Under the pieces are notes generated by a model. It ran no database searches. It was not told the origin of the DNA and saw only the letters and a list, made by a program, of their open reading frames with translations. The position numbers and the translations under genes are program-made. DNA of 64,000 nt from CAWELS01 sp964468205 (GTDB lineage Bacteria > Acidobacteriota > Terriglobia > Bryobacterales > Bryobacteraceae), in NCBI GenBank assembly GCA_964468205.1, contig CAYXVG010000008.1:1-64000 (forward strand). The letters run 5' to 3'. The first letter of the stretch is position 1; each line of letters starts with the position of its first letter. Shown piece after piece: positions 15,372 to 23,549 of the stretch.

Positions 15372-16550
15372 TCATGACAATTCTTCTCGGATGCGCCGGG
15401 CAACGATTGCGGTTTCGCCAGCCTCCAGCATCCAGGGGTTCACGATCAGATGTTCGCCGGAGGTAGGCGTGACCTCGATCGACGGCTCCCCATTTCGCAG
15501 GTTTTCCACGACATCGCGCACTGTCTTGCCGACAGAGGCCTCGTCCCACCAGACGTGAACGTGGGGGACGTGGTTGGCAATCTCGGGCATCTCGATTTCG
15601 GTTTGGACGGTGGGTACCGGGGTCACGGCATCGATGATCGCTTGCGCGCGGCGGTCGCGCTCCTTTCGCTCCGCCTCGTGGTCCGCATTCAGATAGAGCT
15701 CGACGGCAACCAGAAGGCCGAGCAGTTCCTCCTTATTCACCTTCATGCCCCGGCCAATCGAATCTCCGTAGGGCGAGGTATTAAGGCGCGCCGCCTCGAT
15801 AAGGTCCTCTCGCCCGAGGAGCAATCCGGAACTTTGGGGACCGCGCAAGCCCTTTCCGCCAGAGAAGGTGACGAGGTCGAAACCCATGGCGGTGTAAGCG
15901 GGAAGGTTATCCACCGGCGGAACGTCGGCAGCGGCGTCATTGAAGGTCGGGATGCCGTGCTTTTTGCCGAGCGCCACAAACTCCTCGCGTTTGATCTGGC
16001 CGTCGCCGTCGGCTTTATTGAGGAAGAGCATGAGGAGGGTATTCTCGTTGACGGCCGACTCCAGCTCCGGGGGCGTTTCGATCTCCACGATCGTCGTACC
16101 GCAATTCCGGACTGCGCGGTCATAGCCGAAGCGGTGGGACTTCTGCATGATGACTTCGCTCTTCATGCCGCTAGAGTCCGGAAGACGGCGGATGCAGTCG
16201 CGGTCGTTGCCCGTCATGCAGGCGGCCGTGCCGAGCGTCAGGGCCGAGGCGGCGCCAGCGGTCACCATTGCGGCCTCGCAGCCGAGCATCTCCGCGAGGC
16301 GCCGGCCGACCGCGTCATGCAGGTCATTCAGCGGCACGTAACTGCGCGAGGCGTATTGGATGGCGTCGACAACCTCGGGCGGCATGAGCGATGCGGTGAG
16401 CGTGGTATAGGTGCCGGCCGCATTGAGGAATGTGCGCACGCCGAGTTCGCGGTAGTAGTCGCGGCTGCCGGAGCGGCCGCAACCGGTGAAGAGCGCACCG
16501 GCGGCGGGCGAGGCCGCCAGGGCCTCCAGAAATCTGCGGCGTTCGAGCAT
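15372..16550 (-). CDS. SelA-like PLP-dependent enzyme (DgaE-type) with Tat/lipoprotein signal
   Basis: This 392-residue fold-type I PLP protein of the SelA/DgaE (aminosugar-acid or D-amino-acid ammonia-lyase) group reads GVRTFLNAAGTYTTLTASLM near the start, then AAMVTAGAASALTLGTAACM. The PLP lysine is Lys233 in FSGGKGLRGPQSSGLLLGR. It begins MLERRRFLEALAASPAAGAL and then FTGC, a twin-arginine motif followed by a lipobox-like LFTGC (Cys24), so membrane-anchored export is predicted. A PLP enzyme outside the cytosol is unusual. The ATG at 16550 has AAGGGAGA 7 nt upstream. It is convergent with the deacetylase and divergent from RidA, suggesting one pathway: deacetylation, ammonia elimination, imine hydrolysis. 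Confidence 0.75.
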   Translation of the reverse strand: MLERRRFLEALAASPAAGALFTGCGRSGSRDYYRELGVRTFLNAAGTYTTLTASLMPPEVVDAIQYASRSYVPLNDLHDAVGRRLAEMLGCEAAMVTAGAASALTLGTAACMTGNDRDCIRRLPDSSGMKSEVIMQKSHRFGYDRAVRNCGTTIVEIETPPELESAVNENTLLMLFLNKADGDGQIKREEFVALGKKHGIPTFNDAAADVPPVDNLPAYTAMGFDLVTFSGGKGLRGPQSSGLLLGREDLIEAARLNTSPYGDSIGRGMKVNKEELLGLLVAVELYLNADHEAERKERDRRAQAIIDAVTPVPTVQTEIEMPEIANHVPHVHVWWDEASVGKTVRDVVENLRNGEPSIEVTPTSGEHLIVNPWMLEAGETAIVARRIREELS

Positions 16551-16610
16551 GGCGGATCTCCCTTCGTGGAACCGACTTGAGTATAATCGAAAACTCCGAG
16601 GAGGTGACAA
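16551..16610. promoter_or_regulatory. divergent promoter region of the PLP-enzyme and RidA genes
   Basis: Only 60 bp separate the two start codons. A perfect TATAAT lies at 16582-16587 in the RidA direction; no good -35 is seen. Ribosome-binding sites flank both sides: GAGGAGGTG before RidA and AAGGGAGA before the PLP enzyme. Coregulation is likely. Confidence 0.4.
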
Positions 16611-17051
16611 ATGAAAGAGAATCGGCGAACGGTGATCAAGTCAGCGGCCGCGGCGCTGGCCGGGGCAGGCGCGGCGAAAGCTCAGTACCACTATCAGAAG
16701 GAAGTGCACGGGGTGAAACCAGGCGCGGAACCGCCGCTGTTTTCGCCGGCGGTGACCTTCGGCCAACTCGTGTTCGTCTCGGGCAAGGGCGCGCATTTCG
16801 AAGGCGACATCAAGGCGCACACAAACCACGTGCTCAACGAGTTGGAGAAAGAACTGGAGCGGGTCGGCTCCTCGATGGAGAAAGCCCTGAAGGTGAACGT
16901 CTACCTGAACGATCTCAACGACTACCAGGCGATGAACGAGGTCTACCGCGGCCGGTTCGGCGCAGCGCCGCCGGTGCGGACTACCATAGCCGCGGCTGGC
17001 GGGATCCCGGGCAATTCACTTGTGGAGATTGACGTGATTGCCTATATCTAA
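16611..17051 (+). CDS. Tat-exported RidA family enamine/imine deaminase
   Basis: This 146-residue protein begins MKENRRTVIKSAAAALAGAG and continues AAKAQ, a textbook twin-arginine signal with an AxA cleavage site. The mature part is a full RidA domain: FSPAVTFGQLVFVSGKG, KALKVNVYLNDLNDYQAMNE, then PPVRTTIAAAG with the catalytic Arg123, and NSLVEIDVIAYI with Glu139. RidA hydrolyses reactive enamine/imine intermediates made by PLP enzymes, and the divergent neighbour is such an enzyme carrying its own export signal. This supports a matched exported pair. Members with signal peptides do exist, but a physiological role is not established. Confidence 0.85.
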   Translation: MKENRRTVIKSAAAALAGAGAAKAQYHYQKEVHGVKPGAEPPLFSPAVTFGQLVFVSGKGAHFEGDIKAHTNHVLNELEKELERVGSSMEKALKVNVYLNDLNDYQAMNEVYRGRFGAAPPVRTTIAAAGGIPGNSLVEIDVIAYI

Positions 17052-17070
17052 GATTGGCGAGGCGCAGGAC

Positions 17071-18093
17071 TCACGCGCAGGGAATGTAATGGAGACCGCG
17101 TTGGAAACCCCGGGCCTGGAGACGGGTCTCGATATCTTCCCGGGCGCCGCGGCTTCCGACCCAGCCGAGGACGAAACATTCGTGGGGCGCGGGAAGATCT
17201 TCCGGCCAAATGACGGGAGCGCCGTCGATGGTGTATCCGATCTTGCGCGGGTCGATATCGACGTAGGCGCGGATCTGCACGCCGAGTTCCGTTAAGAAAC
17301 GTTGCCGCTGGCGCGAGGTGCGGCCGGAACCCCAGATCACGACGCCCGGGTGGTGAGGATTGCGGGCGGCCAGCCAGCGGTAGAGATAAGGCGACTTGGC
17401 TCGATAGAATGCCTCGACCGAGTAGCGAGGGTCCGTGCGCGTAAGACGGCCGGGCGAGTCACGCCAGTCGAGCAGCTTCTGTGGCAGTTTGGCCATGCGC
17501 ACCCCGTGTTGGAGCCAGCGCAGCCAGAGTTCGTAGTCCTCCGGGAAGGGGCCGTCGCGGTAGGCGCCGAAACGCTCCGGGAGTTCGCGGCGGAACATGA
17601 CAGTCGGCTGGATGAGCGGGCTTTCGACGAAACGATAGTCCGCGATCTCCTCCGGCGTCGTGAGCGAGTTGTTCCAGTCCACGAAGACGGCCAGGCCGCG
17701 GTTGCGCCTTGCGTCGCCGAGGTAGCGGACGCGGGTAGCGACGAGATCGACCTCGAAGTGGCGGTCGAGATAGCCGGCCTGCAGGGCGATGCGGTCCGGA
17801 TGCGCCAAGTCATCGGCATCCATGCGGGCGACGTAAGCGCCTCGCGCCAGGCCGATGCCATGGTTGGCAGCGGCGGCGACGCCGGAGTGAGCCTGGCGAT
17901 GCACTCTGACGCGGCGGTCGCGGGCGGCGAGGTGTTGAAGGATGTCAGGGGTTGCATCGGTTGAGCCATCATCGACGGCGACGAGTTCAAAGTCCGGATC
18001 GGTCTGGCCGAGCAGCGATTCGGCCGCCGCGGCAAGAAAGGTCTCGCCATTGTGAACGGGCAGTATGACGCTGGTGCGGGGCGCATTTCTCAT
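17071..18093 (-). CDS. GT2 glycosyltransferase with C-terminal Rossmann-like domain
   Basis: This 340-residue protein has a GT-A domain: TSVILPVHNGETFL, VAVDDGSTDATPDIL and the DAD metal motif at 92-94 in ARMDADDLAHPDRI. The acceptor half follows. From about residue 245 a second domain begins VIWGSGRTSRQRQRFLTELG and continues YVDIDPRKIGYTIDGAPVIW. It resembles the nucleotide-binding half of PglD-type proteins or NAD-binding oxidoreductases. It may transfer sugar to a cell-surface polysaccharide; donor and acceptor are unknown. No ribosome-binding site is evident. It is flanked by RidA (convergent) and the UxuA-like gene (divergent). Confidence 0.8.
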   Translation of the reverse strand: MRNAPRTSVILPVHNGETFLAAAAESLLGQTDPDFELVAVDDGSTDATPDILQHLAARDRRVRVHRQAHSGVAAAANHGIGLARGAYVARMDADDLAHPDRIALQAGYLDRHFEVDLVATRVRYLGDARRNRGLAVFVDWNNSLTTPEEIADYRFVESPLIQPTVMFRRELPERFGAYRDGPFPEDYELWLRWLQHGVRMAKLPQKLLDWRDSPGRLTRTDPRYSVEAFYRAKSPYLYRWLAARNPHHPGVVIWGSGRTSRQRQRFLTELGVQIRAYVDIDPRKIGYTIDGAPVIWPEDLPAPHECFVLGWVGSRGAREDIETRLQARGFQRGLHYIPCA

Positions 18094-18219
18094 GGCGGGG
18101 CGACACCGTCAGGTTACTATGACGGCGGGGATGCGGAAAACCGCGGATGGGTAATGGCTGATAGGATTGACGGACAAAGCGGCGCCGATGCCCGAGCGCC
18201 GGCGAAAGGAAACGATGAC

Positions 18220-19434
18220 ATGAACCAGGAAGAGGGTAGCAGATGGAGTATTCGATTCACCCGACGTTCGCTGGGCAAGATGGCCGCCGGCGGCGCCGGA
18301 GTCACACTGGCTAGCCGGACGGCTCCCGGGGCCGAGACGGACGCACATCCAGGACCGCCTCCCGCGGGCGACTACGTTTCCCACGCGAAGCCCAACCCGT
18401 CAAAACTGAAATTGGGTCTTGGTCAGTTCCCGGCTAATGCGAGCCATGAACGCCTGATGTACGCCCGGCAGTTCGGCGTGGAATGGGTTTGCTCGGTGGT
18501 ACGCCCGGAAGATGCCACGGCCGAGAATTTCATCACCATCCGGAACCGCTTCGCGAAGTACGGATTGAAGATCTGGCGTCTTGGGAACGCCGGCTTGCAC
18601 AACAATTCCGATCTCACGCTGGGCGGGCCCAAGCAGGAGGAAACGGTCAACGCGTATCTGGATTATCTGCGCAACCTTCAGAAGGCGGGTATTACTTACA
18701 CAACGTACGCCCACATGGCGGACACGGTCTGGCACACGGGCGGTGAGCCGATCCGCGGCGGCATTCTGGGCAAGTCCTTCAACTACGAGAAGGCGAAGCG
18801 CATGGGCGCCCAAGGCGGCGGCGTCCGGCCGGGAGCGTACACCGGCGGGTCATATTTTCCGGACAAGCCGATCCATGGCCGCGTCTTCACAGAGGACGAG
18901 ATCTGGGACAACTACACCTATTTCATCCAGAGGGCTGCTCCGGTGGCGGAGGAGCTCGGCATCCGCATAGGCATTCATCCGGACGATCCGCCGCTGCCCA
19001 TGCTCGGCGGTGTCCCGCGCTGCATCTTTTCGAGTTTTGACGGCTACAAGCGCGCCATGGAGATTGCCGACAGCCCCAATGTCGGCCTCTGCCTCTGCGT
19101 TGGCTGCTGGCTCGAAGGTGGCGACCGCATGGGCAAGAACGTGATCGAGACCATCCGCTACTTCGGTGAGCGCAACAAGCTGTTCAAGATCCACGTGCGA
19201 AACGTGGAGATGCAGATGGGCGAGGAGAATCCGCATCACCGGGAGGCCTGGATCGACGATGGCTACATGGATATTTACAGGGTGATCCGCGAACTCCGCA
19301 TAGTGAACAACGACTGCCTCATCATCGATGACCACCACCCGCCGGGCACCATCGGCGGCTGGGAGGTTGGCAAAGCCTTCCAACTCGGCTACCTGCGGGC
19401 GCTGATCGAGCGCGCAAACGAGGAGATCGCCTGA
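18220..19434 (+). CDS. Tat-exported UxuA-like (mannonate dehydratase-type) TIM-barrel protein
   Basis: This 404-residue protein carries a twin-arginine signal (FTRRSLGKMAAGGAGVTLAS, 13-32). The remaining TIM barrel follows the UxuA pattern: GIRIGIHPDDPPLPMLGGVP, NVGLCLCVGCWLEGGDRMG, KLFKIHVRNVEMQ and CLIIDDHHPP, giving the His/Cys/His/Asp metal-site order of mannonate dehydratase. UxuA converts D-mannonate to 2-keto-3-deoxygluconate in the cytosol, so an exported form suggests sugar-acid dehydration in the periplasm, or a related isomerase role. The start is the ATG at 18220 (AAGGA about 10 nt upstream); the frame is open further upstream. Confidence 0.75.
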   Translation: MNQEEGSRWSIRFTRRSLGKMAAGGAGVTLASRTAPGAETDAHPGPPPAGDYVSHAKPNPSKLKLGLGQFPANASHERLMYARQFGVEWVCSVVRPEDATAENFITIRNRFAKYGLKIWRLGNAGLHNNSDLTLGGPKQEETVNAYLDYLRNLQKAGITYTTYAHMADTVWHTGGEPIRGGILGKSFNYEKAKRMGAQGGGVRPGAYTGGSYFPDKPIHGRVFTEDEIWDNYTYFIQRAAPVAEELGIRIGIHPDDPPLPMLGGVPRCIFSSFDGYKRAMEIADSPNVGLCLCVGCWLEGGDRMGKNVIETIRYFGERNKLFKIHVRNVEMQMGEENPHHREAWIDDGYMDIYRVIRELRIVNNDCLIIDDHHPPGTIGGWEVGKAFQLGYLRALIERANEEIA

Positions 19435-19454
19435 AAGCGCGGTGACAGCCTCGC

Positions 19455-20144
19455 CTACTGCGTCACATAGCGCTCCAGGCGCGCGACCTCCCGTTCGTCC
19501 ACATACTTGCCGATTTCGCGGCGGAACTGCGCCATGTTTCGATAGGGCCGGTACTCCTTGAACTCGTGCAGCATCCGCCGGCCCAGGCCGGGGATCGACA
19601 GGATGTGCTCGTCACTGGCGGTGTTCAGGTTCACGGGCACGAAGACATACTGCTCCAGCCGCGCCACTTCGCGATCGTCGACATACTTCCCAATCTCCCG
19701 GCGGAACTGCGCCAGCGAAGTGTAGGGCCGGTATTCGAGGAATTCGTGGACCATGCGTTCGCCCATATTCGGGATCAGCAGCAACTCCTCCTCCGTGGCC
19801 GAGTTCAGGTTCAGGTGAAGGAATAGCTTCTCATAGACGTCCCGGCGCTGCCCCTCATTGAGCGACTGACCGAGCAGGCGATCGACCGCCGTGATGTTCA
19901 GGAAGGGACGCTGCGCGATGAGCACCGTCGCGATGGCGGGCGTCACATGGGGGACCGAGGAGAGTTGCTCCACAGTTGCGGTGTTCACCTCCAGCAGCCC
20001 CTGCTGGCGGCCCAGTTGAGCTTGAGCCGCACCCGCCGTGCCGAGCAGCAACAAAACTGCCGCGATTCTGTTTGTGAAAGTTATGTCAATTCTCCTCTTC
20101 GGCAGATCGGGCCGCCCCGGAAAGCCGGGGATGTTTATGCGCAT
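19455..20144 (-). CDS. exported triple helix-hairpin-helix (ComEA-like) protein
   Basis: This protein of up to 229 residues has a hydrophobic export segment (RIAAVLLLLGTAGAAQAQ) and three helix-hairpin-helix units: LLEVNTATVEQLSSVPHVTP, HLNLNSATEEELLLIPNMGE and PVNLNTASDEHILSIPGLGR. Units two and three, each followed by YRPY-AQFRREIGKYVD-REVARLE, are near copies and must come from internal duplication. ComEA binds incoming DNA during competence. This could be a periplasmic DNA binder, though no competence genes are nearby. The ATG at 20144 overlaps the upstream gene by 59 bp. A GAGGAGA site instead precedes an ATT/ATA codon at 20090/20084, so the true start is uncertain. Confidence 0.75.
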   Translation of the reverse strand: MRINIPGFPGRPDLPKRRIDITFTNRIAAVLLLLGTAGAAQAQLGRQQGLLEVNTATVEQLSSVPHVTPAIATVLIAQRPFLNITAVDRLLGQSLNEGQRRDVYEKLFLHLNLNSATEEELLLIPNMGERMVHEFLEYRPYTSLAQFRREIGKYVDDREVARLEQYVFVPVNLNTASDEHILSIPGLGRRMLHEFKEYRPYRNMAQFRREIGKYVDEREVARLERYVTQ

Positions 20145-20529
20145 ACAGGAGACCCAGAAGGCCCATTTGAATCATGGCTCCCGGCGCCAAAGCCGGCGGA
20201 GAAACGCTGCCGAGCGATTCCCACCAGAGCGCCGGCCCGCGCAGGGAGGGATTCATTTCGGATTTGAACTCCATCTTGGCGTTCCAGTGCATCGCCGTGC
20301 CGAGCACGCCACCGGCGAGGTGGAGAACCATGACGATGCGCAACGCCCGAACGCTGGCTGTTCCTCCGGCAGAACCGTGCCACGCTATCACCGCCAGTCC
20401 CAGGGCGATCAGCAACAGCGGAATCCACTGCCACAGATCTTCCGTATGCTCGACCAACAGCAATTCCCCGCCGGTGAATACCAGCGAGAGCAGCAAGATG
20501 ATCAATAGGTAGCGCCGCAGTTCAGTCAT
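20086..20529 (-). CDS. four-helix membrane protein of unknown function
   Basis: This 147-residue protein has about four transmembrane helices: YLLIILLLSLVFTGGELLLV, WIPLLLIALGLAVIAWHGSA, VLHLAGGVLGTAMHW and MIQMGLLGLLYAHKH. I do not recognise a named family. It lies between a TonB receptor gene 76 bp upstream and the helix-hairpin-helix gene, which it overlaps, so the three probably form one operon. A link to receptor function is inference only. Confidence 0.7.
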   Translation of the reverse strand: MTELRRYLLIILLLSLVFTGGELLLVEHTEDLWQWIPLLLIALGLAVIAWHGSAGGTASVRALRIVMVLHLAGGVLGTAMHWNAKMEFKSEMNPSLRGPALWWESLGSVSPPALAPGAMIQMGLLGLLYAHKHPRLSGAARSAEEEN

Positions 20530-20605
20530 GGCGGAGACCGATTCGAGCTCGCGATGCCATTTGGCGTTTCCCGCAATGGCGCCGCTGTTTGTGGAGCCGG
20601 TGATG

Positions 20606-23011
20606 TTAGAACGTGAACCGGAGACCTCCGTTGATCTGGCGGAACATGCCGGGCTGAATGCCTGCTGGCGCGCGGGAGGCGACGTAGATTTCGCTGCCGA
20701 GGTTTTTGACCGCGAAATAGGGGCCCACTTCGAAGCGCTCCCGGCGGATGGTGTAATCGATTATGAGGTTCCAGAGTTGGAACGACGGCAGGACACCCAC
20801 GGTGCCGTCAGCCGCCGGGGCCACTGTCTCATTGTTGTCACCGAACTGATCCGCGACATACGCCGTGTCGATCTGAAATCCGAATCCGGCACGCTGGCGG
20901 AAGCCCACCAGCAGACCAAAGGTGTGGCGCGGGGCATAGGGGAGGCGATTGCCACCGAACAAAGCATTACGCGTGAACTCGGCTACCGGCAGATACATGT
21001 AGCGGGTGTCAGTGTACAGCAGCCAGGAACCGCCGGCGAGTTCGTTCCAATTCACGCGGAAGCTGCCTTCGAAGCCCTGGTGCAGCGTCTCGCCAGCGTT
21101 GGTCAACGTGGTAGTGGCGCCTCCGGATTGGGCCGCGGGAATCACTTGGTTCTCAAAATCCATACGGAAAAAAGTGAACTCGCCGGTAAGAAGGCGGCCC
21201 TTGTTGATGCGCACACCCGCTTCGTAGTTCCAGCTCAATTCGGCGTCGAGATCGAGCGACTCTCCGTCGCTGGTGATGGCAACCTTCGTGGTCGGCGGTG
21301 CAAAGCCGCGGTGGACACCCCCGAATAGGGTGACATATTCGTTGGCGCTGACACTCAGGCCGAGTCCGGGGATGGCCTTGGTGACGGTGTCACCGCGGGT
21401 TGTCGCAACATCCTGGAAGCCGAGGCGGTATATGTCGCGCTCATAGTCGTAGTGCTCGACGCGCAGGCCGGGCGTGAGGATGACACGCCGTCCGAAGTGG
21501 ATTCGTTCCTGGAGATAGCCTGAGAACGCGTTGCCGTAGCGAAACTCCCCGTCCCGGAGTTCGCCGGTCCGCGCGTCAAACGGGGCGCCGTTGATCCGCC
21601 GGTCCTCGGCGCGTTCGTGGATATAGCGCACTCCTGTGTCCAGCTTTCCGCGCAAGCCGCCAAGACTGTGATGCCAGGCCACCCCGCTTTGCGCGCCGAA
21701 GACGCGGAACTGGCGGTTGCGGTTGCCGGCCGAGTCGCGCAGGAAGACGGCGCCGCCGGGAATTGAGGGGTCGCCGGCGATGCCGACGTAGTCGCGGCCC
21801 CGGTCCTCGCGGTCGAAGTCCTGCCGTCCCCAGTTGCGCGTTGTGTCGTAGCCGTAGAATGCATTGTTCCATACAGCGTTGGCGCTGAGGGCCATCGTGT
21901 GGGTGAGGGAGCCGGAGTAGCGGCGAACGTTCAACCGGTCATGCGGAACGACGTTGGCATTGGGATTCTGTTCGAACTGCGGCTGCGTGAGACCGAGGTA
22001 GGTGGAATTAGACGCCTCGTCATAAAACCCGAACTTGAGGCCGATGGTGTGACGGTCGCCGGGTTTGAGAGTCAGCTTTCCCTGCGCATCGTTAATGTCG
22101 AACCAGAAATCGCGGAAGCCGTCTCCCTGCTTGCGCAGGAAATTGAGTAGCCAGCCTTTGGATTGATCGCGGGTGGAACCTCCGATGGTACCGTTGGCGG
22201 CGAAGAAACCTCGCTCTCCGCCCTCGATATCGAGGCTGCCGTGGGTGGCCGGCGGGGGTTCCGGAGTGACGAAGTTCACCACTCCGCCCACGGTCCGTGG
22301 CCCATGGACGATCTGCCCACTACCTTTCAGGACCTCCACGCGCCGCATGCGGTCGATGGGCGGGGAGTAATACATATCGGCCTCGCCATAGGGAGCCAGG
22401 GCGATCGGAATCCCGTCTTCCATCATGAGGACATAACGGCTGCGGTTCGGGTTGAGGCCGCGAACGCCCACATTGAGCCGCATGCCGACCGGTCCGGAAT
22501 CCTCCCGGAGGGTGATGCCGGGCACGCGGCGCAGTACTTCATTTGCATCTAGCGGCCGGGAAACAGCCAGCTCGTGTTTGGAGATCAGGGCGACAGAACC
22601 CGGGATTTCCGCGAGGGCCGCCTCCGACGCGCCGACAACCTCGATCGACGTCATGGCCGGCCGGATTTCCTTGAAACGGAGGTCCACCGCCGCTTCGCCG
22701 CTTTCCGGCACGCTGACTTGCAGCTCAGTTGCTTTGAAGTCCTCGGAGAACGCAGTGACGGTGACGCTGCCGGGTTGAGCCGGAAAGAGGTGGAAACGGC
22801 CCTCGGCGTCAGTCCTTGTCCGTTCGCCGGAACTGGCGGTCACTGCCGCTCCGGCAACCGGATACCCGTCGGGATCCGTGACAGTTCCTCGTATAGTCTG
22901 GCCGAACGAGCGGACCGGCGCCGCCGTCAGGAACAAGGCAAGAACGAGCCATGGAAGTGCGTGTGTTCTTAGAAACGCATGATCTGCCGTTAAACTTGAT
23001 GAACGCATCAT
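20606..23011 (-). CDS. TonB-dependent receptor (FecA-like plug/barrel) with N-terminal regulatory-like domain
   Basis: This outer-membrane receptor of about 801 residues has, in order: signal peptide (LPWLVLALFLTAAPVRSFGQ); a carboxypeptidase-regulatory-like beta domain (GTVTDPDGYPVAGAAVTASS); a plug with SVALISKHELAVSRPLDANE, VLRRVPGITLRED and GQIVHGPRTVGGVVNF; and a long beta-barrel ending in aromatic INGGLRFTF. The plug segment MYYSPPIDRMRRVEVLKGSG resembles FecA and related metal-chelate receptors. Substrate is not readable. The ATG at 23011 is preferred because the signal peptide begins here; a TTG at 23047 is also open. Upstream, TTGACA and TATCCT separated by 17 bp may form the promoter. 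Confidence 0.85.
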   Translation of the reverse strand: MMRSSSLTADHAFLRTHALPWLVLALFLTAAPVRSFGQTIRGTVTDPDGYPVAGAAVTASSGERTRTDAEGRFHLFPAQPGSVTVTAFSEDFKATELQVSVPESGEAAVDLRFKEIRPAMTSIEVVGASEAALAEIPGSVALISKHELAVSRPLDANEVLRRVPGITLREDSGPVGMRLNVGVRGLNPNRSRYVLMMEDGIPIALAPYGEADMYYSPPIDRMRRVEVLKGSGQIVHGPRTVGGVVNFVTPEPPPATHGSLDIEGGERGFFAANGTIGGSTRDQSKGWLLNFLRKQGDGFRDFWFDINDAQGKLTLKPGDRHTIGLKFGFYDEASNSTYLGLTQPQFEQNPNANVVPHDRLNVRRYSGSLTHTMALSANAVWNNAFYGYDTTRNWGRQDFDREDRGRDYVGIAGDPSIPGGAVFLRDSAGNRNRQFRVFGAQSGVAWHHSLGGLRGKLDTGVRYIHERAEDRRINGAPFDARTGELRDGEFRYGNAFSGYLQERIHFGRRVILTPGLRVEHYDYERDIYRLGFQDVATTRGDTVTKAIPGLGLSVSANEYVTLFGGVHRGFAPPTTKVAITSDGESLDLDAELSWNYEAGVRINKGRLLTGEFTFFRMDFENQVIPAAQSGGATTTLTNAGETLHQGFEGSFRVNWNELAGGSWLLYTDTRYMYLPVAEFTRNALFGGNRLPYAPRHTFGLLVGFRQRAGFGFQIDTAYVADQFGDNNETVAPAADGTVGVLPSFQLWNLIIDYTIRRERFEVGPYFAVKNLGSEIYVASRAPAGIQPGMFRQINGGLRFTF

Positions 23012-23018
23012 GATTGAA

Positions 23019-23047
23019 AGGATATTCTTTTTGCAAGTAACTGTCAA
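23019..23047 (-). promoter_or_regulatory. candidate promoter of the first TonB receptor
   Basis: On the minus strand TTGACA (23047-23042) is followed after 17 bp by TATCCT (23024-23019). This would put the transcript start very near the ATG at 23011, implying little or no leader. The spacer contains TTGCAAAAAGAA, whose complement occurs upstream of the second receptor. Confidence 0.35.
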
Positions 23048-23549
23048 CTAAAAACAGCGAGTGACGCTGGTCTTCCGCTTAGCTGCTTAATTTTGCGGTT
23101 GATTGGGGCACACGGATCGTGATGAGGGCGTGAGAGTCGCAATTAAGTTGCATACGATTGCTACCGCTTCCGCCGGCGACATAATTCGACAACGGTTTCC
23201 TCAACTGATGCGGTGCGTGCGGCCCGATCGCGGGTTCGCCAAAATAGCTTTGCTCCCGAGCCTGATCTGCCCCCCCAGATTGAAAGCACTGGGTTTCTTG
23301 GGGCCTTTGCCGCCAACCGACGAACTGTACGGGAATAGAAGTGCGGGGTTAGTTGCCAGTCAGAGCGGGAGGCAGCGTCCAGTGAGATGGGTAAGACCGT
23401 TCGCCAGTTTCGTATCCACTGCAGCAACGCACAGTTGGCCTGGCTGCTGATCCGGCGCGTGTCCTGTCCGGCCAGCGGATGGAAGGATGCATTGACCCAG
23501 ACGTCCTGCCGCCAGCGTGTGGACCCAAGATGAAAACGGATAGCCGCGG
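23048..23549. other. 502-bp stretch with no recognised gene
   Basis: Several short open frames exist on both strands, but none shows a family pattern, ribosome-binding site or signal peptide. The 88-codon minus frame at 23161-23427 has skewed Arg/Ser composition typical of an out-of-frame reading. No hairpin, repeat or RNA gene was recognised. Confidence 0.4.

Noticed and set aside
23161..23427. 88-codon minus-strand frame
   Set aside because: Arg/Ser-rich, no recognised motif, no ribosome-binding site; probably chance.
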